Shown here: positions 26,308-35,602 of the stretch, one piece after another
Numbering within the stretch: position 1 is the stretch's first letter
How the letters are laid out: each line of letters begins with the position of its first letter
NCBI RefSeq assembly: GCF_020511115.1
Contig: NZ_JAJAVH010000019.1
Span: 1-35,998, forward strand
Direction of reading: 5' to 3'
DNA: 35,998 bases
Source: Luteimonas panaciterrae
Lineage (GTDB): Bacteria; Pseudomonadota; Gammaproteobacteria; Xanthomonadales; Xanthomonadaceae
Made by a program: the position numbers and the translations under genes
Notes under the pieces: model-generated
Seen by the model: only the letters and a program-made list of their open reading frames with translations
Database searches by the model: none
Told to the model about the DNA's origin: nothing

Positions 26308-27246
26308 ATGAACCAAGCGCAACCCGACAAACTCTACGACCATCACCGTCAGCAACTCTCGGCGATGCTGGATGGCGAGCTCGCTCCCGACGAGGCCAGA
26401 TTCATGCTGCGTCGCCTGGAGCACGACAGCGAACTGGCCACGTGCTGGGAGCGTTGGCAGGTCTGCGGCGACATCCTGCGCGGGCGTCACGACGCCTTGC
26501 TTCCGGCGGGGTTTTCGCAGCGCGTGCTCCTGGCCATCACCGAGACGGAAGCCGTGCCGCAGCTGGCGGTCGCGCAGGATGGGAACGCCGCGCGGCGTCC
26601 ACGCTGGGGACGCTGGGGCAGTGGTGCGGCACTGGCCGCGTCGGTGGCGGTAGCGGCCCTGTTCGTGGCGCGCCAGCCGGGTTCCGACCCGCTGGAGCCT
26701 TCCACGTCCGCGCCCTCCATGCAGATGGCCGCGACATCGGGGCCGCAGCCGGCACCGGTACGCACAGAGACGCCATCGGCGCCCGCGCCGACCGCGCCCG
26801 ATACCGCGACGCTCGCCGCCGCCACGGTCGCCTTGGCCGACGTGCCGCGCCGAGCCATCGAACGCCGTTCGCGCCCGCAGCGCGAAAGCGCGCGTAGCGC
26901 GACCGAACGCCTGGTCGCCGCCGCGGCGCCCACGCCTGCTTCCGCCGTGCTGGATCAGTCCTCGGTGCCTCTGAACACGACTCCCATGACCACGACCGTC
27001 GCGCTGGCGGGAGCGTCGGCACAGGAGGCCGCATCGGTGCCGCAGGCCAACGATCCCTTCGTCACGCAATCGGCGCAGTCGCGACCGTGGCCGCGCACGA
27101 TCCTGGGCGACTACACGGGCAACGGCGCGCTCAACGCCAGCTACGGCACCAGCGGCGGCAATCCCTTCCTGCAGCCGCATCTCGACCCGTCGCAGACGGG
27201 AGCGCAGCCGCAGGCGGCCGCTGGCCGGACGACCGGGCCGCGCTGA
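26308..27246 (+). CDS. rseA: anti-sigma-E factor RseA-like
   Basis: 312-residue single-pass membrane protein. Residues 1-75 (LSAMLDGELAPDEARFMLRRL ... CWERWQVCGDILRGR) match the cytoplasmic sigma-binding domain of RseA/MucA. A membrane helix is at about residues 103-121 (WGSGAALAASVAVAALFVA). The remaining 190 residues are periplasmic and rich in Ala, Pro, Thr and Ser, with low complexity, ending near NPFLQPHLDPS. It would hold RpoE at the membrane until cleaved by a DegS/RseP-like cascade. The tail is longer than in Escherichia coli RseA (216 residues in all). No strong ribosome-binding site precedes the ATG at 26308. The gap to rpoE is 50 nt and to mucD 75 nt. Confidence 0.88.
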   Translation: MNQAQPDKLYDHHRQQLSAMLDGELAPDEARFMLRRLEHDSELATCWERWQVCGDILRGRHDALLPAGFSQRVLLAITETEAVPQLAVAQDGNAARRPRWGRWGSGAALAASVAVAALFVARQPGSDPLEPSTSAPSMQMAATSGPQPAPVRTETPSAPAPTAPDTATLAAATVALADVPRRAIERRSRPQRESARSATERLVAAAAPTPASAVLDQSSVPLNTTPMTTTVALAGASAQEAASVPQANDPFVTQSAQSRPWPRTILGDYTGNGALNASYGTSGGNPFLQPHLDPSQTGAQPQAAAGRTTGPR

Positions 27247-27321
27247 CATCGCGCGCCCGGGCCTTGACGGCCCATCCTCTATTCTTTTCCTTCAACCTCA
27301 TTTGTCGAGGACGCTTCCCCG

Positions 27322-28878
27322 ATGAAAGCCCCGCTGCAAGCTGCGATCCTGATCGCCCTGACCGCCACCGCGACCACCGCGATCGTGTTGCCGGTCGCGA
27401 CCGCGCAACAGTCCACGCAATCCACCGCGCCGGCGCCGGTCGTGGTCGGATTGCCCGATTTCACCCAGCTGGTCTCGCAGGTGGGGCCGGGCGTGGTCAA
27501 CATCGTCGCCGAGGTGGGTGGCAAGCCCGCCACGCGTCGCGCGCGCGGACAGCAGCAGCCGCAGATGCCGGACGAGGAGGACATCCCGGAAATCTTCCGC
27601 CGCTTCTTCGGCCCTGGCGTTCCGTTCCCCGGTAACCCGGGCGGGCCGGACGGCCCCGGCAACGGTCCGCGCGGCACTTCGATGGGCTCGGGATTCATCA
27701 TTTCTCCCGATGGCTACGTGCTGACCAACCATCACGTCGTCGACGACGCCGATTCGGTCACGGTCAAGCTGACCGATCGCCGCGAGTTCAAGGCCAAGGT
27801 GGTCGGCACCGACGAGCCCTCCGACATCGCCCTGCTCAAGATCGATGCCAGCAACCTGCCGGCGTTGCGCATCGGCGACTCCAACAAGCTCAAGCCGGGA
27901 CAGTGGGCGGTGGCGATCGGTTCGCCGTTCAACCTCGATCATTCGGTGACCGCCGGCATCATCAGCGCGGTCGGGCGCAGCAACCCCTACGCCAACCAGC
28001 GCTACGTGCCCTTCATCCAGACCGACGTCGCCATCAACCAGGGCAACTCCGGCGGACCGCTGCTCAACACCAGCGGCGAGGTGGTCGGCATCAACTCGCA
28101 GATCTTCTCCAACTCCGGCGGCTACATGGGCGTGAGCTTCGCCATCCCGATCGATCTGGCGATGAATACGGTCAAGCAGCTCAAGGCGACCGGCAAGGTC
28201 AGCCGCGGCATGGTCGGCGTGACGCTGGAGCCGATCACCGCCGAGAAGGCCAAGGGCTTCGGATTGCCGGACACGCGCGGCGCGCTGATCAATGACGTGA
28301 CGCCCGGCGGCCCCGGCGAGAAGGCCGGCCTGCAGCCCGGTGACGTGATCCGCACGATCAACGGCACGACCATCAACCAGTCCAGCGACGTGCCGCCGAT
28401 GATCGGCGCCATGACGCCGGGCACCCGCGTCCAGCTCGGCGTCCTGCGCGAAGGCAAGACGCGCGACTACACGCTGACGCTGGCCGAGCTCAACGAAGGA
28501 TTGGCCGGTGGCGCGGGTTCGCGCCAGGATCAGGGCGGGGCGCCGCGCGGTCCTTCGGCGAAATCGTCCAATTCGCTGGGCCTGATCGGTCAGGATCTCA
28601 GTGCCGACGATCGCCGTCAGGCCGGTCTGCAATCCGGCGAGGGCGTGGGCATCGCCCGCATCGAAGGCATCGCCGCGCGTGAGGCCGGCCTGCAGCCGGG
28701 CGACGTGGTGCTCCGGGTCGGCGGCACGGCTGTCGGCAGCGCCGCCGCGCTCGATCGCGCCCTGTCCGGCGTCAAGATCGGGCAGACGGTGATGCTGCTG
28801 GTACGGCGTGGCACCAGTTCTCAGTTCGTCGCGGTGACGCCGCGCGCGGACAACGGCGACGGGGACGACGAGGGCTGA
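27322..28878 (+). CDS. mucD: periplasmic Do/DegP-type serine protease MucD
   Basis: 518-residue quality-control protease/chaperone. The signal peptide spans residues 1-28 (ALTATATTAIVLPVATA). The trypsin-like domain has catalytic His138 (LTNHHVVDDAD), Asp168 (PSDIALLKID) and Ser243 (NQGNSGGPLLN). Before it lies a flexible Q/P/G-rich LA-type loop (about residues 70-120). Two PDZ domains follow: the first with GVTLEPITAEKAKGFGL and PGEKAGLQPGDVIRTING, the second with GVGIARIEGIAAREAGLQPG. It degrades misfolded envelope proteins, and in related systems it modulates sigma-E signalling. GAGGA lies before the ATG. As third gene of the rpoE operon it should be induced by envelope stress. Confidence 0.95.
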   Translation: MKAPLQAAILIALTATATTAIVLPVATAQQSTQSTAPAPVVVGLPDFTQLVSQVGPGVVNIVAEVGGKPATRRARGQQQPQMPDEEDIPEIFRRFFGPGVPFPGNPGGPDGPGNGPRGTSMGSGFIISPDGYVLTNHHVVDDADSVTVKLTDRREFKAKVVGTDEPSDIALLKIDASNLPALRIGDSNKLKPGQWAVAIGSPFNLDHSVTAGIISAVGRSNPYANQRYVPFIQTDVAINQGNSGGPLLNTSGEVVGINSQIFSNSGGYMGVSFAIPIDLAMNTVKQLKATGKVSRGMVGVTLEPITAEKAKGFGLPDTRGALINDVTPGGPGEKAGLQPGDVIRTINGTTINQSSDVPPMIGAMTPGTRVQLGVLREGKTRDYTLTLAELNEGLAGGAGSRQDQGGAPRGPSAKSSNSLGLIGQDLSADDRRQAGLQSGEGVGIARIEGIAAREAGLQPGDVVLRVGGTAVGSAAALDRALSGVKIGQTVMLLVRRGTSSQFVAVTPRADNGDGDDEG

Positions 28879-28921
28879 TTCTCGCGTTCTCCCCGGACCA
28901 GGTCGACGCTGTGTGAAGCGG

Positions 28922-29031
28922 GCGAGGGCGGGAGCATTCCGGCCGATGGGCACATCCCTCGGCGAGTGATTTCCCGCCCGATCCGCCAGCCGCCTGACAG
29001 GCGGTTTCCGGCCTCTTCCGAAGGGAGAAGG
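28922..29031. repeat. decayed copy of the CCTTCTCCC/GGGAGAAGG repeat
   Basis: The mucD-lepA gap keeps parts of the element seen at 7837-7970. GGGCGGG (28926-28932) is inverted as CCCGCCC (28973-28979). A CCGCC-TGACA-GGCGG hairpin (28990-29004) and a CTTCC-GAA-GGGAGAAGG end (29015-29031) follow. Many positions have diverged, so the match is partial. Confidence 0.5.
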
Positions 29032-29046
29032 AAAAAGCGGGGACCG

Positions 29047-29071
29047 TGCGATAATCTCCTGCTTTATCGCA
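29047..29071 (+). promoter_or_regulatory. extended -10 promoter with overlapping dyad before lepA
   Basis: TGC-GATAAT (29047-29055) is an extended -10 element. It overlaps a perfect 8-bp inverted repeat TGCGATAA (29047-29054) / TTATCGCA (29064-29071) with a 9-nt spacer. The start of transcription would be near 29062. The dyad could be an operator or a hairpin at the 5' end of the lepA mRNA. Confidence 0.45.
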
Positions 29072-29102
29072 TCGGCCGTTCGACGGCCCCCACTGCCGCC
29101 CT

Positions 29103-30908
29103 ATGTCCGACCCGATGCGGAATATCCGCAACTTCTCCATCATCGCCCACGTCGACCACGGCAAGTCGACCCTGGCCGACCGCATCATCCAATTGTGCGG
29201 CGGTCTAGAAGCGCGCGAGATGGAAGCGCAAGTGCTCGACAGCAACCCGATCGAGCGCGAGCGCGGCATCACCATCAAGGCGCAGTCCGTCTCGCTGCCG
29301 TACAAGGCGCGGGACGGGCAGGTCTATCAGCTCAACTTCATCGACACGCCCGGCCATGTCGACTTCAGCTACGAAGTCAGCCGCTCGCTGGCCGCCTGCG
29401 AAGGCGCGCTGCTGGTGGTCGACGCCGCCCAGGGCGTGGAAGCGCAGTCGGTGGCCAACTGCTACACCGCGGTGGAGCAGGGCCTGGAGGTGGTGCCGAT
29501 CCTCAACAAGATCGACCTGCCCACCGCCGACATCGAACGTGCCAAGGCCGAGATCGAGGCCGTGATCGGCATCGACGCCACCGACGCTGTCGCCATCAGC
29601 GCCAAGACCGGTTTGAACGTCGAGGAAGTGCTGGAAGCGATCGTGCATCGCATCCCGCCGCCCAAGCCGCGTGATACCGATCGCCTGCAGGCGCTGATCA
29701 TCGATTCCTGGTTCGACAACTACCTCGGCGTGGTCTCGCTGGTGCGCGTCATGCAGGGCGAGATCGTCCCCGGCAGCAAGATCCAGGTGATGTCGAGCGG
29801 GCGCGTCCATCAGGTCGACCAGGTCGGCGTGTTCACGCCCAAGCGCAAGGTGCTGACCAAGCTCGGCGCCGGCGAGGTGGGCTGGATCAACGCCAGCATC
29901 AAGGACGTGCATGGCGCGCCGGTCGGCGACACTCTCACGCTGGCTTCGCTGCCGGCCGAAAAACCGCTGCCGGGTTTCCAGGAAATGCAGCCGCGCGTGT
30001 TCGCCGGCCTGTTTCCGGTCGACGCCGAGGATTATCCGGCGCTGCGCGAGGCATTGGAGAAACTGCGCCTCAACGACGCCGCGCTGCGCTTCGAGCCGGA
30101 AAGCTCCGATGCGATGGGCTTCGGCTTCCGCTGCGGCTTCCTCGGCATGCTGCACATGGAGATCGTGCAGGAGCGCCTGGAGCGCGAGTACGACCTCAAT
30201 CTCATCACCACCGCGCCGACCGTCGTCTATGAAGTGCTGAAGACGGACGGCAGCACGATGCCGCTCGAAAATCCGGCCAAGCTGCCGCCGGTGAATCAGG
30301 TGGAGGAGATCCGCGAGCCGATCATTCGCGCCAACATCCTCACGCCGCCGGACTACGTCGGCAACGTGATCACCTTGTGCGAGGAGAAGCGCGGCGCGCA
30401 GATCGGCATCACCTATCTCGGCAGCCAGGTGCAGATCAGCTATGAACTGCCGATGGCCGAGGTGGTGCTGGATTTCTTCGACAAGCTGAAGTCGGTCTCG
30501 CGCGGTTACGCCTCGCTGGACTATCACTTCGTGCGCTTCGACGCCGGCCCGTTCGTGCGCGTGGACACGCTGATCAACGGCGACAAGGTCGACGCGCTGA
30601 GCATCATCGTCCATCGCAGCCACGCCGACCGTCGCGGCCGCGAACTGACCGAGAAGATGCGCGAGCTGATCCCGCGGCAGATGTTCGACGTCGCCATCCA
30701 GGCGGCGATCGGCGCGCAGGTCATCGCCCGCAGCACGGTGAAGGCGATGCGCAAGAACGTGCTGGCCAAGTGCTACGGCGGCGACGTCTCGCGCAAGAAG
30801 AAACTGCTGGAGAAACAGAAGGAAGGCAAGAAGCGGATGAAGCAGGTCGGACGCGTGGAGATTCCTCAGGAAGCCTTCCTGGCGGTGCTGCAGGTGGATA
30901 GCAAGTAG
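29103..30908 (+). CDS. lepA: elongation factor 4 (LepA)
   Basis: 601-residue ribosome-bound GTPase, highly conserved and close to the Escherichia coli length of 599. GTPase motifs are AHVDHGKST (residues 15-23), [16 protein letters not shown] and NKIDLPTAD. The LepA-specific C-terminal region is present with RAIV-like [17 protein letters not shown] and a final [13 protein letters not shown]. It influences translation initiation and elongation under stress; the exact role is debated in the literature. The ATG at 29103 gives residues MSDP before the family start [17 protein letters not shown] at 29115 is an equal candidate. Neither has a Shine-Dalgarno sequence. lepB follows after a repeat-filled gap, as in other proteobacteria. 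Confidence 0.97.
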   Translation: MSDPMRNIRNFSIIAHVDHGKSTLADRIIQLCGGLEAREMEAQVLDSNPIERERGITIKAQSVSLPYKARDGQVYQLNFIDTPGHVDFSYEVSRSLAACEGALLVVDAAQGVEAQSVANCYTAVEQGLEVVPILNKIDLPTADIERAKAEIEAVIGIDATDAVAISAKTGLNVEEVLEAIVHRIPPPKPRDTDRLQALIIDSWFDNYLGVVSLVRVMQGEIVPGSKIQVMSSGRVHQVDQVGVFTPKRKVLTKLGAGEVGWINASIKDVHGAPVGDTLTLASLPAEKPLPGFQEMQPRVFAGLFPVDAEDYPALREALEKLRLNDAALRFEPESSDAMGFGFRCGFLGMLHMEIVQERLEREYDLNLITTAPTVVYEVLKTDGSTMPLENPAKLPPVNQVEEIREPIIRANILTPPDYVGNVITLCEEKRGAQIGITYLGSQVQISYELPMAEVVLDFFDKLKSVSRGYASLDYHFVRFDAGPFVRVDTLINGDKVDALSIIVHRSHADRRGRELTEKMRELIPRQMFDVAIQAAIGAQVIARSTVKAMRKNVLAKCYGGDVSRKKKLLEKQKEGKKRMKQVGRVEIPQEAFLAVLQVDSK

Positions 30909-30918
30909 TTTGCATTTC

Positions 30919-31056
30919 CCTTCTCCCTCCGGGAGAAGGTGCCCCGAAGGGGCGGATGAGGGAGGAACAGTTCCGAACCACAGAACCGTTTCCGGCCCGA
31001 TCATTCCCCTTCCCTCATCCGGCGCTTCGCGCCACCTTCTCCCAGGGGGAGAAGGG
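30919..31056 (-). repeat. mirror-symmetric CCTTCTCCC/GGGAGAAGG repeat, copy 2 (inverted)
   Basis: Fills the lepA-lepB gap. The left end is CCTTCTCCC-TCC-GGGAGAAGG with GCCCC-GAA-GGGGC, then GGATGAGGGA (30954-30963). That is inverted as TCCCTCATCC (31011-31020), followed by GGCGC-TTC-GCGCC and CCTTCTCCC-AGG-GGGAGAAGG. The order of the two small hairpins shows it is the reverse complement of the copy at 7837-7970. It ends 26 nt before the lepB start. Confidence 0.8.
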
Positions 31057-31082
31057 AAATCAGAAGCGTCAAAGGAACAAGC

Positions 31083-31895
31083 ATGAGATGGTTTGAAATC
31101 GCATTGGTCGTGGCGACGCTGGCTTCCGGCTTCATCTGGCTGGTCGACAAGCTGTTCTTCGCCGCCGCGCGCAAGCGCAACGCCGGATTGCTCGACGAGG
31201 GCCGTGACCCGATCGTCGTCGATTACGCCAAGGCCTTCTTCCCGGTGCTGGCGATCGTGCTGATCCTGCGCAGCTTCGTGGCGGAACCGTTCCGGATCCC
31301 GTCCAACTCGATGATGCCGACCCTGCTCACCGGCGATTTCATCCTCGTCAACAAGTTCACCTACGGCCTGCGCCTGCCGATCACCAACACCAAGATCCTC
31401 TCGATCGGCGAGCCCAAGCGCGGCGACGTGGTGGTGTTCAAGCCGCCGCAAAGCCCGGATCAGGACTGGATCAAGCGCATCATCGGCCTGCCGGGCGACA
31501 CCGTTGCCTACAAGAACAACCAGGTCTACGTGAACGGCGTGCCGTTCGCGTACAAGCGCGTCGGCGAGTACGTCGGCAAGGGCAGCGGCGCCGACATGAC
31601 CGGTGCCACCGAGCTCACCGAGGAGCTGCCGGGTCGCCCGCATTCGGTGCTGGAGTTCGACAAGGCCATCTTCGTCGACCAGGGCGAGGGCGAGTGGACG
31701 GTCCCGCCGGGCCACTACTTCGTGATGGGCGACAACCGCGACCGCAGCGACGACGCCCGCTTCTGGGCCTTCCACTTCCTGCCCGAGCAGAACATCCGCG
31801 GCAAGGCCTTCATGATCTGGCTGAACTGCGACAGCATCGGCAATCTGTGCAAAAACAACTTCGACACCTCGCGGATCGGCAACGGCATCCAGTAA
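31083..31895 (+). CDS. lepB: signal peptidase I
   Basis: 270-residue inner-membrane protease that removes signal peptides from exported preproteins. Two membrane segments are at about residues 4-21 and 51-66. The serine-lysine dyad is Ser76 (RIPSNSMMPTLLTGD) and Lys131 (DWIKRIIGLPGD), and the closing box is GHYFVMGDNRDRSDDARFWG-like, here with FWAFHFL. Other typical pieces are FILVNKFTYGLRLP and KRGDVVVFK. AAGGA precedes the ATG at a good distance. Exported proteins in this window with Sec signals, such as MucD and the TonB receptor, would be its substrates. A DUF4845 gene follows after 45 nt. Confidence 0.96.
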   Translation: MRWFEIALVVATLASGFIWLVDKLFFAAARKRNAGLLDEGRDPIVVDYAKAFFPVLAIVLILRSFVAEPFRIPSNSMMPTLLTGDFILVNKFTYGLRLPITNTKILSIGEPKRGDVVVFKPPQSPDQDWIKRIIGLPGDTVAYKNNQVYVNGVPFAYKRVGEYVGKGSGADMTGATELTEELPGRPHSVLEFDKAIFVDQGEGEWTVPPGHYFVMGDNRDRSDDARFWAFHFLPEQNIRGKAFMIWLNCDSIGNLCKNNFDTSRIGNGIQ

Positions 31896-31940
31896 CGTAA
31901 GGGCGGGGCAACGAACACTGTCACTGTCATTGGGGGAAAA

Positions 31941-32324
31941 ATGGCCATGAGACGCACACAACGCGGAATGTCCTTGCTCGGCTTCGTCATCACGCTGTGC
32001 GTGGCGGGGCTCTTCGTCTATTTCGGGATGCGGGTGTTCCCGATGTACTACGAGTACTACTCGGTGAAGCAGGCGCTGAAGGGCTTGCAGAACGAGCCGG
32101 GGATCGCCGAACAGGACGTGGGCAGCATCAAGACCCTGTTTTTCAGGCGTCTGGACATCAGCTATTCCGAGAACGTGAAGCCGCAGAACGTCAAGCTCGA
32201 GCGCGGCGAGAACGGCGGCTGGAAGATGACCGTCGATTACGAGATTCGCAAACCGCTGTTCGCCAATCTCGATATCGTCGGCAAGTTCCATGCCGATGGC
32301 ACCCTCGGCCGCAATGGGAACTGA
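31941..32324 (+). CDS. DUF4845 family membrane protein
   Basis: 127-residue protein with the usual DUF4845 arrangement. A basic N-terminus ([13 protein letters not shown]) resembles a type IV pilin-like start. One hydrophobic helix covers about residues 12-31 ([18 protein letters not shown]), followed by a small soluble domain with [33 protein letters not shown] and [19 protein letters not shown]. Function is unknown. The gene typically lies between lepB and rnc, as here. GGGGGA precedes the ATG at 31941; an ATG two codons later is possible. Its 3' end overlaps the rnc start by 11 nt. Confidence 0.85.
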   Translation: MAMRRTQRGMSLLGFVITLCVAGLFVYFGMRVFPMYYEYYSVKQALKGLQNEPGIAEQDVGSIKTLFFRRLDISYSENVKPQNVKLERGENGGWKMTVDYEIRKPLFANLDIVGKFHADGTLGRNGN

Positions 32325-32988
32325 TGGCAACCGCCAATACGCGGGCCATGCTTTCGCCGATCGCGGACTCCTGACACAGGCGCTGACCCACCGCAGCGCC
32401 GGCACCCCGCACAACGAACGCCTCGAATTCCTGGGCGACGCCGTGGTGGGGCTGATCGTGGCCGAGGCGCTGTACCGCCGCTGGCCGAAGGCCGACGAGG
32501 GCGCCCTCACGCGCGCCCGCGCCGAGCTGGTGCGCGAATCCTCGCTCGCCGCCATCGCGCGGAGCCTGGACATCGGCGCCGACCTCATCCTCGGCCCCGG
32601 CGAGATGAAATCCGGCGGCCACCGCCGCGATTCGATCCTCTCCGACGCGCTCGAAGCGCTGGTCGGCGCGATCTACCTCGACGCCGGCTTCGAGGCCTGC
32701 CGGCGCGTGGTGTTGCCATGGTTCGAGGACGCGGTCAACGAAACGCCTGCGGGCAAGGTCGACAAGGATGCAAAGACCAGGCTGCAGGAATGGCTGCAGG
32801 CGCGGCAGCGCGCGTTGCCGGTCTACGAGCTGGTGGCCGAATCCGGCGACGACCACGCCAAATCCTTCCGTGTGTCCTGCACGGTCGTCGAGCCGCCGTT
32901 GTCGGCGGTCGGCGAGGGCAGTTCGCGCCGGGCCGCCGAACAGACCGCCGCCGAGGCGGTGCTGACCCTGCTCGAAACCGCGGCGTAA
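32314..32988 (+). CDS. rnc: ribonuclease III
   Basis: 224-residue double-strand-specific endoribonuclease that processes rRNA precursors and regulates many mRNAs (Escherichia coli 226). The nuclease domain has ALTHRSA, the signature [11 protein letters not shown] (residues 34-44, with Glu38 and Asp42 as metal-site residues) and [15 protein letters not shown]. The C-terminal dsRNA-binding domain runs from [20 protein letters not shown] to [19 protein letters not shown] chose the ATG at 32314 because it gives the normal short N-terminus and overlaps the DUF4845 gene by 11 nt; 32290 is another in-frame ATG. Neither has a strong ribosome-binding site, so translation may be coupled. Confidence 0.95.
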   Translation: MGTDGNRQYAGHAFADRGLLTQALTHRSAGTPHNERLEFLGDAVVGLIVAEALYRRWPKADEGALTRARAELVRESSLAAIARSLDIGADLILGPGEMKSGGHRRDSILSDALEALVGAIYLDAGFEACRRVVLPWFEDAVNETPAGKVDKDAKTRLQEWLQARQRALPVYELVAESGDDHAKSFRVSCTVVEPPLSAVGEGSSRRAAEQTAAEAVLTLLETAA

Positions 32989-33052
32989 CCGTTTCACGGT
33001 CGATTGCGGCAGCCGGCGGCGTCCCGCACGCCGGTACCGGTAGAATTCCGCC

Positions 33053-33976
33053 ATGTCCCCAACTTCCTTCCGCGCCGGACAGGTGGCCGTGATCGGCCGC
33101 CCCAATGTCGGCAAGTCCACGCTGGTCAACGCCCTGGTCGGCGCCAAGGTCAGCATCGTCTCCAATCGGCCGCAGACCACCCGGCATCGGCTGCTCGGTA
33201 TCGCCACTTTCTCTGGACAGGATGGCCCGCAGGGGCAGTTGCTGCTGGTCGATACCCCCGGCCTGCACCGCGAGCAGGGCAAGTACTCGGCCTCGGCCAT
33301 GAACCGCATGATGAATCGCGCCGCGCGCGGCGCGCTGGAAGGCGTCGACGCGGCGGTGCTGGTGGTGGTGGCCGGACGCTGGGACGAGGAGGACACGCTC
33401 GCCTTCGAAGCCTTGCGCGATGCCGGCGTACCGGCGGTGCTGGTGGTCAACCAGATCGACAAGCTGCGCGACAAGAGCACGCTGCTGCCTTACCTGCAGC
33501 GCGTGACCGAGGGCCGCGAATTCGCCGGCGTGCATCCGATCTCCGCGCTCAAGCGCAATGGCCTGGAAGCGCTCACCGCCACGCTGCTGTCGCTGGTGCC
33601 GGAACAGCCGGCGCTGTACGCCGAGGACGAGATCACCGACAAGAGCCAGCGCTTCCTCGCCGGCGAGATGGTGCGCGAGCAGCTGATGCGCCAGCTCGGT
33701 GCCGAGTTGCCGTATGCGACCACCGTGGAAATCGAATCCTTCACCGTCGACGGCGCGATGCTGCGCATCGGCGCGGTGATCTGGGTCGAACGCGATGGCC
33801 AGAAGGCCATCGTCATAGGCAAGGGCGGAACGCGTCTGCGCGAGATCGGCAGCAAGGCGCGGCAGCAGATGGAGCGTCTGTTCGACGCGAAGGTATTTCT
33901 CGAAACCTGGGTGCGGGTGCGCCAAGGCTGGTCGGACGACGAGGCCGCGCTGCGTAGCCTCGGCTATCACGACTGA
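33053..33976 (+). CDS. era: GTPase Era
   Basis: 307-residue essential GTPase that binds 16S rRNA and assists small-subunit assembly. G1 is GRPNVGKS (residues 15-22). The switch region [16 protein letters not shown] is typical, G3 is DTPGLH and G4 is NQID in place of the common NKxD. The C-terminal KH domain has [20 protein letters not shown] and a final [20 protein letters not shown]. The ATG at 33053 lies 64 nt behind rnc. A TAGAAT hexamer at 33041-33046 directly before the start may be a -10 element, which would make the transcript leaderless. The -35 side is poor, so cotranscription with rnc remains likely. Confidence 0.96.
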   Translation: MSPTSFRAGQVAVIGRPNVGKSTLVNALVGAKVSIVSNRPQTTRHRLLGIATFSGQDGPQGQLLLVDTPGLHREQGKYSASAMNRMMNRAARGALEGVDAAVLVVVAGRWDEEDTLAFEALRDAGVPAVLVVNQIDKLRDKSTLLPYLQRVTEGREFAGVHPISALKRNGLEALTATLLSLVPEQPALYAEDEITDKSQRFLAGEMVREQLMRQLGAELPYATTVEIESFTVDGAMLRIGAVIWVERDGQKAIVIGKGGTRLREIGSKARQQMERLFDAKVFLETWVRVRQGWSDDEAALRSLGYHD

Positions 33977-34012
33977 AGCAGGCTTCGTGATGCTGGCAGG
34001 CAATGCGTTCTT

Positions 34013-34114
34013 GCTCGTCATTCCCGCGAAGGCGGGAATCCATGGACTTTCGCAAGGCCAAAGTAAAGCCAACAGCAACGTCCATGGATTCCCGCCTTCG
34101 CGGGAATGACGAGC
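34013..34114. repeat. REP doublet with 35-bp perfect inverted arms before recO
   Basis: Arm 34013-34047 is the exact reverse complement of 34080-34114, separated by 32 nt. Each arm itself folds as ATTCCCGC-GAAG-GCGGGAAT or its complement. The type CGTCATTCCCGCGAAGGCGG is a familiar intergenic repeat of Xanthomonas-like genomes. The right arm ends three bases before the recO ATG at 34118 and contains the other candidate ATG at 34106. Confidence 0.9.
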
Positions 34115-34117
34115 GAT

Positions 34118-34879
34118 ATGCGTCTGACTGCACAACCGGCCTACGTCCTGCACGCGCGTCCCTGGCGCGAGACCAGCCTGCTGCTGGAAGTCCTGAGCGC
34201 CGATCACGGCCGCCTCGGCCTGGTCGCGCGCGGCGTGCAGGGACCGAAGCGACACGTGCTGCGCGCCGCGCTGCAGCCGTTGCAGCACATCCGCTTCGAT
34301 GCCGTGCAGCGCGGCGAGCTGGCATTGCTGACGCATGCCGAAGCCATCGACGTCGCCCCGCAGCTCGTCGATAACGCCATGCTGGCCAGCTTCTACATCA
34401 ACGAATTGCTGCTGCGCCTTGCGCCGCGCCAGGACCCGCACACGGAGCTGTACGCGATCTACGGCCAGACGCGCGAACGCCTGCGCACGCAGGCGCCGCT
34501 CGCCTGGACGTTGCGGCGCTTCGAACGCGATCTGCTGGAAGCGCTCGGCTTCGGTTTCGATTTGTCGCATGACGGCGACGGCACACCGCTCGATCCGGCC
34601 GCGCGCTATCACCTCGATCCCGAACACGGACCGCGACGCTTGCTCAGCGAGCGCGACGGTGGCGGCGAGCGTGACCGCACCGCCACAGGGCGCGCCCTGC
34701 TGGCGCTGGCCGCCGACACCGAAACCCCGCCGCAAGTGGAAGAACTGGCCGGGCTGCGCCGCGCGATGCGCGCGGTGATCGCGCATCATCTCGGCGGTCG
34801 CGGGCTGAAATCGTGGGAACTGATCGGCGAGATCGGTCGTCTCGTCACCAGACCTCAGCGCGACGACAACGTGTCCTGA
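34118..34879 (+). CDS. recO: DNA repair protein RecO
   Basis: 253-residue mediator that, with RecF and RecR, loads RecA onto SSB-coated single-strand DNA in gap repair. The N-terminal OB-fold shows [20 protein letters not shown] and [15 protein letters not shown]. The helical part has [39 protein letters not shown] and a C-terminal [20 protein letters not shown]. The ATG at 34118 fits the family N-terminus; ATG at 34106 would add MTSD from the adjacent REP arm. Neither has a clear Shine-Dalgarno sequence. The 3' end overlaps the converging response-regulator gene by 25 nt. Confidence 0.93.
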   Translation: MRLTAQPAYVLHARPWRETSLLLEVLSADHGRLGLVARGVQGPKRHVLRAALQPLQHIRFDAVQRGELALLTHAEAIDVAPQLVDNAMLASFYINELLLRLAPRQDPHTELYAIYGQTRERLRTQAPLAWTLRRFERDLLEALGFGFDLSHDGDGTPLDPAARYHLDPEHGPRRLLSERDGGGERDRTATGRALLALAADTETPPQVEELAGLRRAMRAVIAHHLGGRGLKSWELIGEIGRLVTRPQRDDNVS

Positions 34880-35565
34880 GCCACGGCGAGGAAGTCCGCC
34901 AGCGCTTCCGGCGAGTCCGGCGCGCCATGCAGCACCGCGACCGTCGCATCCAGGCGCATCGCACCGACGAAGCCGCAGCTGGCGCGCAGTCTGTGCAAGG
35001 AGGCGCGCATGGCGTCCAGGTCACGATCGTGCGCCGCCGCGGCGATGGTGTCGCGTGTGGCGGGTAGCTCCTCGAGGAACAGGCCGCGCAAGGCATCGAC
35101 GTGCGCGCGCTGCCCGTTGAGCGCGGTCAATGCCTTGGCGTCGTCCCAGAGAGGAAGCGCGCCCGCCTGATCGTTCGCGGGCATGGCGACATCAAAAGAA
35201 GAAGCCTCATCGTTCGCGGTCGCACTGCGGATCGCTGCCTGCAGCGCCGTGGCGGTGAGCGGCTTCACCAGGACATCGGCGAAACCGGCCTCGCGCAGCC
35301 GTGCGAGCGTGTCCTGCTCGCACGCGGCCGTATGCGCGAGTACGGCGGTGCCTTGCCGTTGCGGTTCCTCGAGCAGCATCGCGCCCTGGCCGTCCGGCAG
35401 ATTCGCGTCGACCAGCCACAGATCGTAGGTCTGCGTGCGAATGCGGTCGCGCGCGGCCGCCAGGCAGTCGACCGCATCCACGCGAGCGGGCAGGGCTTCG
35501 GCGGCGGCCGTCAGGAAGGCCCGCGTGACCGGATCGTCCTCGACGAGAAGGATGCGGGGCGTCAT
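34855..35565 (-). CDS. response regulator with REC and Hpt domains
   Basis: 236-residue signalling protein without output DNA-binding or catalytic domain. The receiver domain (residues 4-115) has the acidic pair Asp10-Asp11, phospho-acceptor Asp53 ([13 protein letters not shown]), Thr79 (LAHTAA) and Lys101 (VLVKPLT). A histidine phosphotransfer domain follows (about 145-235) with His191 in [16 protein letters not shown], which fits the HxLKGxxxxxG-type motif. It could relay phosphate between a hybrid kinase and another regulator. No kinase gene is within the window. It converges on recO with a 25-nt overlap, and its upstream side is the three-way-junction repeat. Confidence 0.85.
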   Translation of the reverse strand: MTPRILLVEDDPVTRAFLTAAAEALPARVDAVDCLAAARDRIRTQTYDLWLVDANLPDGQGAMLLEEPQRQGTAVLAHTAACEQDTLARLREAGFADVLVKPLTATALQAAIRSATANDEASSFDVAMPANDQAGALPLWDDAKALTALNGQRAHVDALRGLFLEELPATRDTIAAAAHDRDLDAMRASLHRLRASCGFVGAMRLDATVAVLHGAPDSPEALADFLAVAQDTLSSR

Positions 35566-35602
35566 GGAGGCGTCATGGATCTTGACGGGTTGTCGGTATG
35601 CT

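Noticed and set aside
29205..32588. A minus-strand open frame of 1127 codons opposite lepA, lepB and rnc
   Set aside because: It lies entirely opposite well-recognised genes. Its His/Asp/Arg/Ala/Val-rich translation has no domain pattern, and such frames arise from high GC at third codon positions.
34013..34114. Regular repeats that might suggest a CRISPR array
   Set aside because: There are only two arms, in inverted orientation, with one spacer. This is a REP doublet.
32735..34789. A minus-strand open frame of 684 codons opposite rnc, era and recO
   Set aside because: Same reason: all three plus-strand genes have clear family motifs and this frame has none.
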